From Komagataeibacter oboediens (GTDB lineage: Bacteria; Pseudomonadota; Alphaproteobacteria; Acetobacterales; Acetobacteraceae), in NCBI RefSeq assembly GCF_003207815.1, contig NZ_NKTX01000017.1, positions 1-59,530 on the forward strand: a stretch of 59,530 nucleotides of DNA, in the 5' to 3' direction. Of the stretch, positions 24,535 to 32,810 are shown piece after piece. The first letter of the stretch is position 1. Each line of letters starts with the position of its first letter. The notes under the pieces were generated by a model. It saw nothing but the letters and a program-made list of their open reading frames with translations, did not search any database and was not told the origin of the DNA. The position numbers were made by a program, and so were the translations under genes.

Positions 24535-25587
24535 ATGAAACAGCAATCAGGGAACGGCGCCGTACAGCGGACCACAGTGGCAGCGCCGCAGGCGGCCCGC
24601 CCGGCAGGCAGGGGAATGATCCCGCTGTCCCGGCGCGGCTTTATGGGTGGTGCGCTGGCCATGGGCGCGCTGGGAACGCCACTGGCCCCCGCGCGCGCCG
24701 CGGGAGGCGAGAAATTTACGGTCATTCTGGACTGGCTGCTCAATGTCAATCACGCGGTCCTGTTTGCCGCGCAGGAATGCGGGGCATTCACGCGCGCAGG
24801 GCTGGATGTGGAACTGATTTCCCCCTCCGACCCCGATTCCCCATCCCGGCTGGTCATGGCGGGTCAGGCGGACGTGGCGCTGGGTTACGGCACACAGATC
24901 AACCTGCTGGTGGATCGCGGGCTGCAGCTCCTGCGCTTTGGCACGCTGATTGACCGGCCGATCAATGTCGTTGCGGCGATGGGAAACGGCTCCATCCGCA
25001 ATCTGGCCGACCTGAAGGGCAAGCGTGTCGGCATTTCGGTCAGCGGGGTGGAAGAAAGCCTGCTGGCGGCAATGCTGCATTCCGTCGGGCTGTCGATTTC
25101 CGACGTGACGGTCACCAAGGTCAATTACCAGATGGTGACGGCATTGCTGACCAACCGGATTGACGCGGCCATCGGGGCCTACCGCAATGCCGAGGTGCTG
25201 GAGATCGAACAGACATCAGGCGTGGCCCCCGTCATTTTCGCACCCGAAGACCATGGCGTGCCGATGTATGACGAACTGATCGTCCTGACGCGACAGGATC
25301 TGCGCAACGATCCCCGCATGGCACGCTTCGTTGCAGCCATTGCACAGGGACGCGAAGCACTCGTCGCGCATCCCGATGACATGCGTCGTGCCTTTGTCGC
25401 CAGGCACCCTGAACAGGATACCCCGATCCTTGAAAAGGCGTGGGCCATGACAATCGGGGGGATACCCGAATCCCCCGGTCATCTGGACACGGCACGGTAC
25501 GAAGCATTTGAAAAGTTCTGCCTGTCTTACGGCGTCATTTCAAAACTGGCGCCTCTGGACAGTTTTGCAATGGAAACCGGCGCATGA
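24535..25587 (+). CDS. thiY: ThiY-like thiamine-pyrimidine (HMP precursor) binding protein
   Basis: 350 aa. A twin-arginine signal (LSRRGFMGGALAMGALG, cleavage after ARA) precedes the mature protein. The beginning (VILDWLLNVNHAVLFAAQE), AGLDVELISPSDPDSP, DLKGKRVGISVSGVEESLL and PEDHGVPMYDELIV follow ThiY nearly segment by segment; ThiY binds formyl-aminopyrimidine or HMP in the periplasm for ThiXZ. It starts the rightward operon, with the dimethylformamidase-like genes coupled by ATGA. An upstream in-frame start would add 12 residues; 24535 has AAAGGCAG in front. Exact ligand is inferred from the family. Confidence 0.88.
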   Translation: MKQQSGNGAVQRTTVAAPQAARPAGRGMIPLSRRGFMGGALAMGALGTPLAPARAAGGEKFTVILDWLLNVNHAVLFAAQECGAFTRAGLDVELISPSDPDSPSRLVMAGQADVALGYGTQINLLVDRGLQLLRFGTLIDRPINVVAAMGNGSIRNLADLKGKRVGISVSGVEESLLAAMLHSVGLSISDVTVTKVNYQMVTALLTNRIDAAIGAYRNAEVLEIEQTSGVAPVIFAPEDHGVPMYDELIVLTRQDLRNDPRMARFVAAIAQGREALVAHPDDMRRAFVARHPEQDTPILEKAWAMTIGGIPESPGHLDTARYEAFEKFCLSYGVISKLAPLDSFAMETGA

Positions 25588-25952
25588 GAGCCAACGCCCC
25601 CCGGATCGATCCGGCCGACCTTGACCCGGTGCGTGAATTCCGGGCCTGCCCCATTGGTTTGCACAGCCCCGCGCTGGAAGCGATGCTGAATATCCTGCGC
25701 GCGGGAACAATGGGCGGGAAATACTGCATCATCTGCCTAGAACCCCACAGAAAATGGGCGCTGGGCCGCCTGTCGGGCATACGCGGCGTACCACCGGAGG
25801 TCGTGCCCGCCGTGGAATATGACGACCTTGAAGAAGCGGAATGGGATGTTTTCCGCCGACGGTGGGAGGCGGAAACCCGCACGCGCCTGCCCCCCGAATT
25901 CGACGCCCCCCTGCGCGAAACGCCCACGAACAGGGCAGGAGAAAGCCGATGA
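25584..25952 (+). CDS. dmfA1: N,N-dimethylformamidase-like small subunit
   Basis: 122 aa, close to the size of the DMFase alpha (small) subunit, and encoded immediately before a DMFase-like large subunit as in Paracoccus. It contains HRKWALGRLSGIRG and an acidic C-terminal part (VEYDDLEEAEWDVFRRRW). The small subunit is thought to stabilise the heterotetramer and carries no known catalytic residue. Both junctions are ATGA overlaps (with thiY upstream and the large subunit downstream), so stoichiometric synthesis is likely. The call depends largely on size, order and the strong large-subunit match. Confidence 0.75.
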   Translation: MRANAPRIDPADLDPVREFRACPIGLHSPALEAMLNILRAGTMGGKYCIICLEPHRKWALGRLSGIRGVPPEVVPAVEYDDLEEAEWDVFRRRWEAETRTRLPPEFDAPLRETPTNRAGESR

Positions 25953-28177
25953 AAACCCTGCTTGGCTATGCCGACCAGATCAGCGTGACGGCGGGAGACG
26001 AAATTGCGTTCCGTGTCAGCAGCGAAACGGCCGAAGCGTATGACGCCACGATCGTGCGGATTGTAAATGGTGACCTGAACCCTGCTGGTTCCGGCTACCG
26101 CGAGGAAGAAGTGTCCGGCACCGCATGGCATATCCAGGGCCGGCCACAGAAGATTCACGCGGGTTCGTGCATCGTGGTTGACGCGGCGGTGCCGCTGGAA
26201 CGCCTGGCCGATGGCTGGAGTGTCACGCTGCTGGCACGTCCGACCCTGCCGGACAGCAGCGGGCAGGACGGGACCGGACAGGTCATGTTCAGCCTGCGCG
26301 ATCGTATGTCGGGCGGCGGAATGGAAATTGGCATAAAGGGGGAAGAAGGCGCTTACGTCACGGTGCAGGGCAGTCAGGCACGCGTGACCTGTGCCGCGGG
26401 CGTGCCCATGCGCCGCCATGAATGGTACAGGCTCCGCGTCGCATTTGACGCCGCAAAGGGCGAACTGACCCTGTCGCAGGCGGCGCTGGAAAGCTGCGCC
26501 GGCATTGCCGACAGCGCGGACGTCACGGTTGCCTGCTCCGTTGAACCGGCATGGACATCCGCCGCGCGCATCATCATCGCGGCCCGCGCCACCGCCGAAG
26601 GCGAAACCATTTTTGGTGGGTTCTATAATGGCAAGCTCGAAGCGCCCTGCCTGCTGGACCACGCGGGCGCAGTGATCGGGCAGTGGGACTTTTCCATCGG
26701 GATCGACGGACAGGACATATGCGATCAGGGACCATTCCACCTGCATGGTCATACTTGGCAGATGCCCGGACGCGCCATGACCGGCCACAACTGGAACGGC
26801 AGCATACGCGCATGGCAGGATGCGCCGGAACAGTATGGCGCCATTCATTTCCATGAAGACGATATTATTGACGCGGGATGGGCCACGGATTTTTCGTGGC
26901 AGGTTCCCCCAGGTCTGAAAAGCGGGCTTTATGCCGCCCGCCTGCGCAGTGCGACAGACGAGGACCATATCCCCTTTGTCATCCGTCGCACAGCGGGCAC
27001 AGGGCATGCACCGCTGGTTTTTGTCCTGCCGACCGCAAGTTACCTGGCATACGCCAACGAACATCTTGCCATTGATGCCGCGCTGGCGGAGCGGGTGCAC
27101 GACCACGTGCCCGTATTTGGCGCGTCGGACGTATTTCTGGCGGAACGGCGCGAATTCGGCGCATCGCTGTATGACCGGCACATCGACGGGTCGGGCATCA
27201 TGATATCCTCGCGCCTGCGCCCGGTGCTGAACATGCGCCCCAAATATCAGTCATGGCTTGGGGGAACCGGGTCGGGCCTGTGGCAGATGAACGCCGACAC
27301 GCATATCATCGACTGGCTGGAACACGAAGGTTTTGACTACGACATCATTACCGACGAGGACCTGGACCGCGAAGGGATAAAGGCACTTTCCCCCTATCGG
27401 TGCGTCATGCTGGCCAGCCACCCTGAATATGTCTCGACCCGGATGCTTGATGCGCTGGCGGCGCACCGTGCGGATGGCGGGCGACTGGTGTCGCTGGGGG
27501 GCAACGCGCTGTACTGGCGCGTGGTCTATCACCCCATCATGCCCGGCGTGATGGAATTGCGCCGTTGCGAGGTCGGCAATGGCTGGATTACCGACCCGGG
27601 TGAAAGCTGCCATGCCTTTGGCGGTGAATATGGTGGCCTGTGGGAACGCATCGGCCGTCCGCCGCACGAAACGCTGGGATCAGGCTTTATCGGACAGGGT
27701 TTTGACAAATGCACCTATTTCCGCCGGCAGGCGGACAGCTACAACCCGCGCGTGACCTTCATATTTGACGGAATAGAGGGCGACATCATCGGGGATTTCG
27801 GGCTGATTGGCGGGGGGGCCGCAGGCATAGAACTGGACCGTGCCAACAGCGCGAAGGGCACGCCGCTGAACACGCTGGTACTGGCGCGGTCGGAAGGGCA
27901 TACCAACACCTATCTTCCCTCGACCTGTGCGCTGCTGATCAATTACGCGGGGCAGGGGGCGGCGCAGTCCGACCTTGTCCGTGCCGAAATCGTATTTTTC
28001 GAAACAGCCGAAGGCGGCGCGGTCTTTTCCACCGGTTCGATCGCATGGAGCGGCAGCCTGTCCCATGCGGATTACGACAATTCCGTCTCCCGCATGACGG
28101 GCAATGTCGTGCGGCGCTTTATCGACCCGGCACCCTTTGAACTGCCTGCATCGGCAGCCAGACCCGTCTCTTTCTGA
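25949..28177 (+). CDS. dmfA2: N,N-dimethylformamidase-like large subunit (iron amidohydrolase)
   Basis: 742 aa, similar in size to the DMFase large subunit. An N-terminal half with beta-sandwich/lectin-like character (about 1-340) is followed by the DMFase catalytic C-terminal half. The family's metal site is a mononuclear Fe(III) bound by two Tyr and one Glu next to a His; here HPE (H491, E493 in LASHPEYVS) is present, with Tyr candidates at 365, 368, 408 and 433 (ASYLAYAN, SLYDRH, RPKYQSW). Known members hydrolyse dimethylformamide and related simple amides. Inside a thiY operon it may deformylate formyl-aminopyrimidine, or cleave an amide after ring opening. Start at 25949 overlaps the small-subunit stop. 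Confidence 0.87.
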   Translation: MKTLLGYADQISVTAGDEIAFRVSSETAEAYDATIVRIVNGDLNPAGSGYREEEVSGTAWHIQGRPQKIHAGSCIVVDAAVPLERLADGWSVTLLARPTLPDSSGQDGTGQVMFSLRDRMSGGGMEIGIKGEEGAYVTVQGSQARVTCAAGVPMRRHEWYRLRVAFDAAKGELTLSQAALESCAGIADSADVTVACSVEPAWTSAARIIIAARATAEGETIFGGFYNGKLEAPCLLDHAGAVIGQWDFSIGIDGQDICDQGPFHLHGHTWQMPGRAMTGHNWNGSIRAWQDAPEQYGAIHFHEDDIIDAGWATDFSWQVPPGLKSGLYAARLRSATDEDHIPFVIRRTAGTGHAPLVFVLPTASYLAYANEHLAIDAALAERVHDHVPVFGASDVFLAERREFGASLYDRHIDGSGIMISSRLRPVLNMRPKYQSWLGGTGSGLWQMNADTHIIDWLEHEGFDYDIITDEDLDREGIKALSPYRCVMLASHPEYVSTRMLDALAAHRADGGRLVSLGGNALYWRVVYHPIMPGVMELRRCEVGNGWITDPGESCHAFGGEYGGLWERIGRPPHETLGSGFIGQGFDKCTYFRRQADSYNPRVTFIFDGIEGDIIGDFGLIGGGAAGIELDRANSAKGTPLNTLVLARSEGHTNTYLPSTCALLINYAGQGAAQSDLVRAEIVFFETAEGGAVFSTGSIAWSGSLSHADYDNSVSRMTGNVVRRFIDPAPFELPASAARPVSF

Positions 28178-28212
28178 AAAAGATGAAGATACATGATGAA
28201 AAGGATTTCGCG

Positions 28213-29724
28213 ATGACGGCTTCCCGCATGGAACCCGACCTTGCAACCCTGCTGGGGCCGGATGCGTCCGCCATCCTGTCAGCGCCGCATCGTAATTTCA
28301 TTGATGGCCAGTGGCGTGACAGCCTGTCGGGGGAAACCTTTCCCGTGACCGACCCGGCAACCGGGCAGGAAATCACACGCATTCCCCTGTCGGGCAGCGC
28401 GGATGTCGACCTTGCAGTGGCCAGCGCGCGCCGTGCGCTGCAGGACGGACCATGGGCGCGCATGAACGGCGCGGAGCGTGGCCGCCTGCTGTGGCGGCTG
28501 GCCGACCTGCTGGCGCAGCAGACGGACGTGTTCGCCCGCCTGGAGGCGCTTGATACCGGGCGGCCGGTTTTTGAAACCCGCCTTGTGGACCTGCCCGGAT
28601 CGATCGGCATGCTGGAATACATGGCAGGCTGGTCCACCAAGATAAACGGGGAAAGCATACCCGTATCCGCCCCCGGCACGTTCCATGCCTATACCGAACG
28701 TGAACCGGTTGGCGTGGTGGCGGTTATCGTGCCGTGGAATTACCCGTTGGAGCTGGCAATATGGCGCATGGCCCCGGCACTGGCGGCCGGGTGCACCGTG
28801 GTCCTCAAGCCCGCGGAACAGACGGCACTGACCACGCTGCATCTGGGCCGCCTGATCGCGGAAGCAGGCTTCCCGTCCGGCGTTGTCAATATCGTGTCGG
28901 GGGAAGGTGAAACCGCCGGGGCGGCGCTTGCCGGACATGGGGATGTCAACGCGATCTCCTTTACCGGTTCCACGCAGGTCGGGCGCGAAATCATCCGCGC
29001 GGCAGCGGGGAACATGAAGCGGGTCTTTCTGGAACTTGGCGGCAAATCGCCCATGATCGTGCTGGACGATGCCGATCTGGAACAGGCGGTGCCGGGTATT
29101 GCATCCGCCATTTTCTTCAGCGCGGGGCAGGTCTGTACGGCGGGGTCGCGCGTGTTCGTGCACGAACGCATATATGACCGCCTGCTTGATGGCATTGTCG
29201 CCTTTGCCCGCAACCTGGAAATCGGGCACGGTCTGAATGATGCCACCCGCCTTGGCCCGCTGGTTTCAGCCGAGCAGCGTGACAGGGTAGCCGGGTATCT
29301 GGCGGAAGCAGCGCGCACCGGCACACACTTCGCGACGGGTGGCGCACCGGTTGATGGCCCGGGCTATTTCATGCAGCCGACCATTGCGGTTGATGTCGAC
29401 CCACAGGCGGCACTGTACCGTGAGGAAATTTTCGGCCCGGTCCTGTGTGTCCGACGTTTTGGCGATGACCAGATCGATGATGTCGTGCGCATGGCCAATG
29501 ACACGATCTACGGCCTGCACGCCAGTATCTGGACAACCGGCCTGTCACGCGCCCACACCCTGGCGCGGCGCATCAAGGCAGGCAATGTATGCATCAACAC
29601 GCATAATTTCTTCGATCCTGCGTTTCCCATGGGCGGGTTCAAGCAGTCGGGCTGGGGACGCGCTGCGGGTTTCCCTGCTATAGAGCATTATACGGAACTG
29701 AAGGGAATTGTTGCGCGCCTATGA
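28213..29724 (+). CDS. NAD(P)-dependent aldehyde dehydrogenase
   Basis: 503 aa from the ATG at 28213, which has AAAGGA upstream; an ATG at 28183 is less likely. Complete ALDH motif set: PWNYP, cofactor-binding SFTGSTQVG, catalytic Glu in LELGGKSPM and nucleophile Cys in FFSAGQVCTAGSR, ending with GGFKQSGWGR. It oxidises an aldehyde to a carboxylic acid in the cytoplasm. Betaine-, gamma-aminobutyraldehyde- and aromatic-aldehyde enzymes all look like this, so the substrate must come from context. With the alcohol dehydrogenase at 16465 it could carry a hydroxymethyl group to the carboxylate needed by the Rieske oxygenase. Its stop overlaps the GntR gene by ATGA. Confidence 0.93.
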   Translation: MTASRMEPDLATLLGPDASAILSAPHRNFIDGQWRDSLSGETFPVTDPATGQEITRIPLSGSADVDLAVASARRALQDGPWARMNGAERGRLLWRLADLLAQQTDVFARLEALDTGRPVFETRLVDLPGSIGMLEYMAGWSTKINGESIPVSAPGTFHAYTEREPVGVVAVIVPWNYPLELAIWRMAPALAAGCTVVLKPAEQTALTTLHLGRLIAEAGFPSGVVNIVSGEGETAGAALAGHGDVNAISFTGSTQVGREIIRAAAGNMKRVFLELGGKSPMIVLDDADLEQAVPGIASAIFFSAGQVCTAGSRVFVHERIYDRLLDGIVAFARNLEIGHGLNDATRLGPLVSAEQRDRVAGYLAEAARTGTHFATGGAPVDGPGYFMQPTIAVDVDPQAALYREEIFGPVLCVRRFGDDQIDDVVRMANDTIYGLHASIWTTGLSRAHTLARRIKAGNVCINTHNFFDPAFPMGGFKQSGWGRAAGFPAIEHYTELKGIVARL

Positions 29725-30443
29725 CCGATGAAGATGCACTGACAGGAAACGTCACGCCGGCAACAGCCCGGGCGCGGGGCCGCCGCACCGCCCGCAAGGG
29801 GACGACGCGCGCGCCCACGCTGGCCAGTATCGTGCAGGAGCGTATCCAGAAGGCGATCGTATCCGGGGTCTTTACGCCCGGCATGTGGCTGGAGGAAGAA
29901 AGCCTGGGGCAGATGTTCAGTGTATCGCGCACGCCGGTGCGCGAGGCGCTGCGCCGCCTTGCCGCGCAGGGGACAGTTGAAATCCGCCCCCGTCAGGGCG
30001 TGATCGTCACCAAAATGAATGATGCCCGCGTATTGCAGACGCTGGAAGTCATAGCCGAACTTGAAGCAGCAACCGCAAGACTTGCGGCAGAACGCATGAG
30101 CGACGCGGAACGCGACAACCTGCATACGATCAACGAAGAACTGTCAGACATCATACGCAAGGGCAGCCGTGCCGGTTTCGACCGGCATAACGAACGCCTG
30201 CATGCCGCAATCAGGCAGGGTGCCCATAACGAGATCATGGCCGATTCCGTGGCGCAGATGCGCCAGCGCGTGCTGCCCTATACACGCGTCGAACGGATGG
30301 AATCAGTCGAACAGATGACCGTATCCCACGGCCAGCACCAGACGATTGTCTTTGCCATTCTGGAAGGACACGGCGAACTGGCTTACCAGACAATGCGCGT
30401 GCACGTCATGCAGACAGGCCAGCTGGCTGAAGACGGGGAATGA
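29721..30443 (+). CDS. GntR family regulator, FCD (FadR/VanR) subfamily
   Basis: 240 aa. A basic N-terminus (RARGRRTARKG) leads into the winged helix-turn-helix (VQERIQKAIVSGVFTPG, then LGQMFSVSRTPVREALRRLAAQG). The all-helical FCD ligand domain follows, with His-containing segments (DRHNERLH, SHGQHQTIV, RVHV) that usually bind a metal next to the effector acid. It lies within the catabolic operon and is the obvious candidate to bind the TGTATACA palindromes at the three promoter regions. Most such regulators are repressors released by a pathway substrate or product, often a carboxylate. Confidence 0.9.
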   Translation: MTDEDALTGNVTPATARARGRRTARKGTTRAPTLASIVQERIQKAIVSGVFTPGMWLEEESLGQMFSVSRTPVREALRRLAAQGTVEIRPRQGVIVTKMNDARVLQTLEVIAELEAATARLAAERMSDAERDNLHTINEELSDIIRKGSRAGFDRHNERLHAAIRQGAHNEIMADSVAQMRQRVLPYTRVERMESVEQMTVSHGQHQTIVFAILEGHGELAYQTMRVHVMQTGQLAEDGE

Positions 30444-30501
30444 ACCATCCGGCCGGCAATCCACCACAGCAGGGCACGCCAGATAGAGAAAGCATGCAGA
30501 C

Positions 30502-31212
30502 ATGAATATCCAGACAGGACCGGATACCACCCCCGAATGCATCAAGGGGACGTTTTTTGCACGGCTGCGCAACGCGGCGCCGGCCGCGTGGCAGGGTTAC
30601 GTGGGACACCCGTTCGTACGCGGCATGGCGGATGGCACGCTGGATCCCGCGCGGTTCCGGGCGTTTCTCATGCAGGATTACCTGTACCTGCTCAATTACG
30701 CCCGGGCGTACGCGCTTGCGGTCTATAAAAGCGACAGTTTTGAAGAAATGCGGGAATCGGCCGATATCGTAGCGGGTATCCTGAATACGGAAATGGCCAT
30801 GCATTTTTCGTATTGCGAAGGCTGGGGCCTTAGCCGCGCAGAAATGGAAGCCCATCCCCCAGCGCAGGAACTGCGTGCCTATGCGGGCTTCATCCTTGAC
30901 CGCGCGCAGGCAGGCGACCTGCTTGACCTCCTGGTGGCACTTTCGGCCTGCCTGGTGGGATATGGCGAAATCGGTCTGGCGCTGGCGAATGATCCGGCGA
31001 CCGTGCGCGAAGGCAATCCCTATTTCTCCTGGGTCAGCGTCTATGCCGATGAACCCTACCAGGACCTGATGCGCAGGGGCCTAAGCCGCCTTGATATCGT
31101 GGCCGCCCGGCGCGGGGGCGTGGCACGCCTGCCGGAACTGACGCGCCTGTTCACGACGGCCGTATCGCTGGAAACCGCTTTCTGGACCGCCGGACAGGCG
31201 GAGATGACGTAA
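30502..31212 (+). CDS. tenA: TenA family aminopyrimidine aminohydrolase (thiaminase II)
   Basis: 236 aa helical protein. The TenA active site is preserved: acidic residue D59 in FLMQDYLYLL, catalytic Cys C150 in ALSACLVGYGEIG and Glu E224 in SLETAFW. TenA hydrolyses 4-amino-5-aminomethyl-2-methylpyrimidine to HMP and can cleave thiamine. It is 58 bases after the GntR gene and just before a thiaminase-I-like gene. In salvage it would feed HMP to thiamine synthesis; here no thiD or thiE is present and the neighbours are oxidative, so it may feed breakdown. Confidence 0.9.
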   Translation: MNIQTGPDTTPECIKGTFFARLRNAAPAAWQGYVGHPFVRGMADGTLDPARFRAFLMQDYLYLLNYARAYALAVYKSDSFEEMRESADIVAGILNTEMAMHFSYCEGWGLSRAEMEAHPPAQELRAYAGFILDRAQAGDLLDLLVALSACLVGYGEIGLALANDPATVREGNPYFSWVSVYADEPYQDLMRRGLSRLDIVAARRGGVARLPELTRLFTTAVSLETAFWTAGQAEMT

Positions 31213-31275
31213 ATATACAACGCCATCATGGCAGCATGACAGCACACGGCTACAGTACAACGACAGGATACCGGT

Positions 31276-32787
31276 ATGTCTTCAGCAAGTAATCGCCAGC
31301 GTGTCATGCGGTCACACGGTGCGCCGGTGCGACAGGGGGCGGGGCTGTGCGCCCTCATGGGAATGCTGGCGCTGCCGCATGCGGCGCTGTGCGGTGATCT
31401 GGTTATCCGCAATACAGGCGCGGCAGATGCACAATGCCACATCGTGGACAGCGGCAGGGCGGATGCCGTCTTTACCGTAAAGGCGCAGGACACGGCGCAT
31501 GTGGGCGTCCCGGCTGGCGGCATGATCAACAGTGTTGAATGCAACGGCCTGAAAACCCGTGAAATGCACATAACCCCAAAGGGAATGGACGGGTACGTCG
31601 TGCTGAACGGCAGGCAGAAGCGCGTGCTGAATGTATCGCTCTATCCATTCATTCCCAGCCTGCCAAACGGCAATTTCCAGACACTGGTCCAGCATGTCAT
31701 CACCACCTATCAGGACAGCAACCCGGACGTGCTGCTGAACGCCGTAATGAGCGAGGACGTGGATATCTATAATCCCGCCCGCCTGCTGCAGCTCCTGTCC
31801 GGCAGGGGGTATGATGTCGTCGAACTGGATACGTTATACATCGAATTCCTTGCCGCCCATAAACGCATCGCGCCGGTACGCATAAGCGGGGACGCCCCAT
31901 GGCAACCGGGCCACGATGCGGTACTGTACCATGGCGTGACCTATGCCGTGCCAAGCTGGCTGTGTCTCGATTTCCTCTATTCCTATTCCCCGGATATCAA
32001 GGACATACATGGACTGGATCAGTTCATGTCCTACCTCAATCGCGAACCGGCGGGAAAACGCCATATTTCCGCTGATTTTTCAGGCACGACCCGCCTGCCG
32101 TCCCTTTATATAGACGGATACGTGCAACGTTATGGCTATGACCATATCCGCGATGCCTTCCGTATGCCGCCCGACCCGCAGGTCGTGAACAGCCTCATGC
32201 GCCTCGCCATTACCTGCACGGATGGGAAGGAAAACCATTGTGTTGACGGGACGCTCAGCCGCGCCGCGGATGGTGATGTCGACAGGATCTTTGCCGAAGG
32301 AAAAAGCGGTTTTGATATCGGTTTTTCTGAACAGAGCTTCTATATCAACCTGTTCAACCCCACCCATGCCGCATCCCTTGCCATGATCCCCGTGCCATGG
32401 GGCGAAAATGGCCAGACCATGCTGTACAGCGATGCCTTTGTCACGAACAGGACATCATGTTCCAGTGCGTCATGCCAGGCCGACAGCACCGCATTCACGA
32501 CCATGATGACGGGAAAGGAAATAAAGACATATATCGCCTTTTCCCAGGATTTGCCGCAGGGAACGCCCGCACGACACCTTCTGGTCGGCACCCGTCCGTT
32601 CTGGGATCAGCAGCAGGTTCGTGACGATCCCGTCTACAGCCAGGTCAGGACTGTTATCGAAACGGGTCAGGCGTTTCCGCATGACCTGAATGAATCCCTG
32701 CGCGACCGGATGGCGCGGGATGTATGCCTCATGCTCAGGAAAGATATTCCCCAGTATGACTGCGACATGACGAAGGGACCTATGTAG
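31276..32787 (+). CDS. Secreted thiaminase-I-like protein (thiamine pyridinylase family)
   Basis: 503 aa. N-terminal signal sequence to about residue 40 (GLCALMGMLALPHAALCG), then a 75-residue beta-rich stretch not found in classic thiaminase I, then the family domain from LNVSLYPFIPSLPNGNFQTL (119-138). The thiaminase I catalytic Cys is C230 in YAVPSWLCLDFLY, equivalent to the Cys in PQILC of the Paenibacillus enzyme, and the catalytic Glu is E352 in DIGFSEQSF; their spacing (122) is close to the known enzyme (128). Thiaminase I exchanges the thiazole of thiamine for another base. The start may be 31276 or the ATG at 31306. It follows tenA by 63 bases. Confidence 0.8.
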   Translation: MSSASNRQRVMRSHGAPVRQGAGLCALMGMLALPHAALCGDLVIRNTGAADAQCHIVDSGRADAVFTVKAQDTAHVGVPAGGMINSVECNGLKTREMHITPKGMDGYVVLNGRQKRVLNVSLYPFIPSLPNGNFQTLVQHVITTYQDSNPDVLLNAVMSEDVDIYNPARLLQLLSGRGYDVVELDTLYIEFLAAHKRIAPVRISGDAPWQPGHDAVLYHGVTYAVPSWLCLDFLYSYSPDIKDIHGLDQFMSYLNREPAGKRHISADFSGTTRLPSLYIDGYVQRYGYDHIRDAFRMPPDPQVVNSLMRLAITCTDGKENHCVDGTLSRAADGDVDRIFAEGKSGFDIGFSEQSFYINLFNPTHAASLAMIPVPWGENGQTMLYSDAFVTNRTSCSSASCQADSTAFTTMMTGKEIKTYIAFSQDLPQGTPARHLLVGTRPFWDQQQVRDDPVYSQVRTVIETGQAFPHDLNESLRDRMARDVCLMLRKDIPQYDCDMTKGPM

Positions 32788-32810
32788 GAGACGGGCCGGA
32801 CGCAATCGCG

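Noticed and set aside
31209-31224. TATACAAC-like half site before the thiaminase-I-like gene
   Set aside because: Two mismatches to TGTATACA and no dyad, so it is not counted as part of the regulon.
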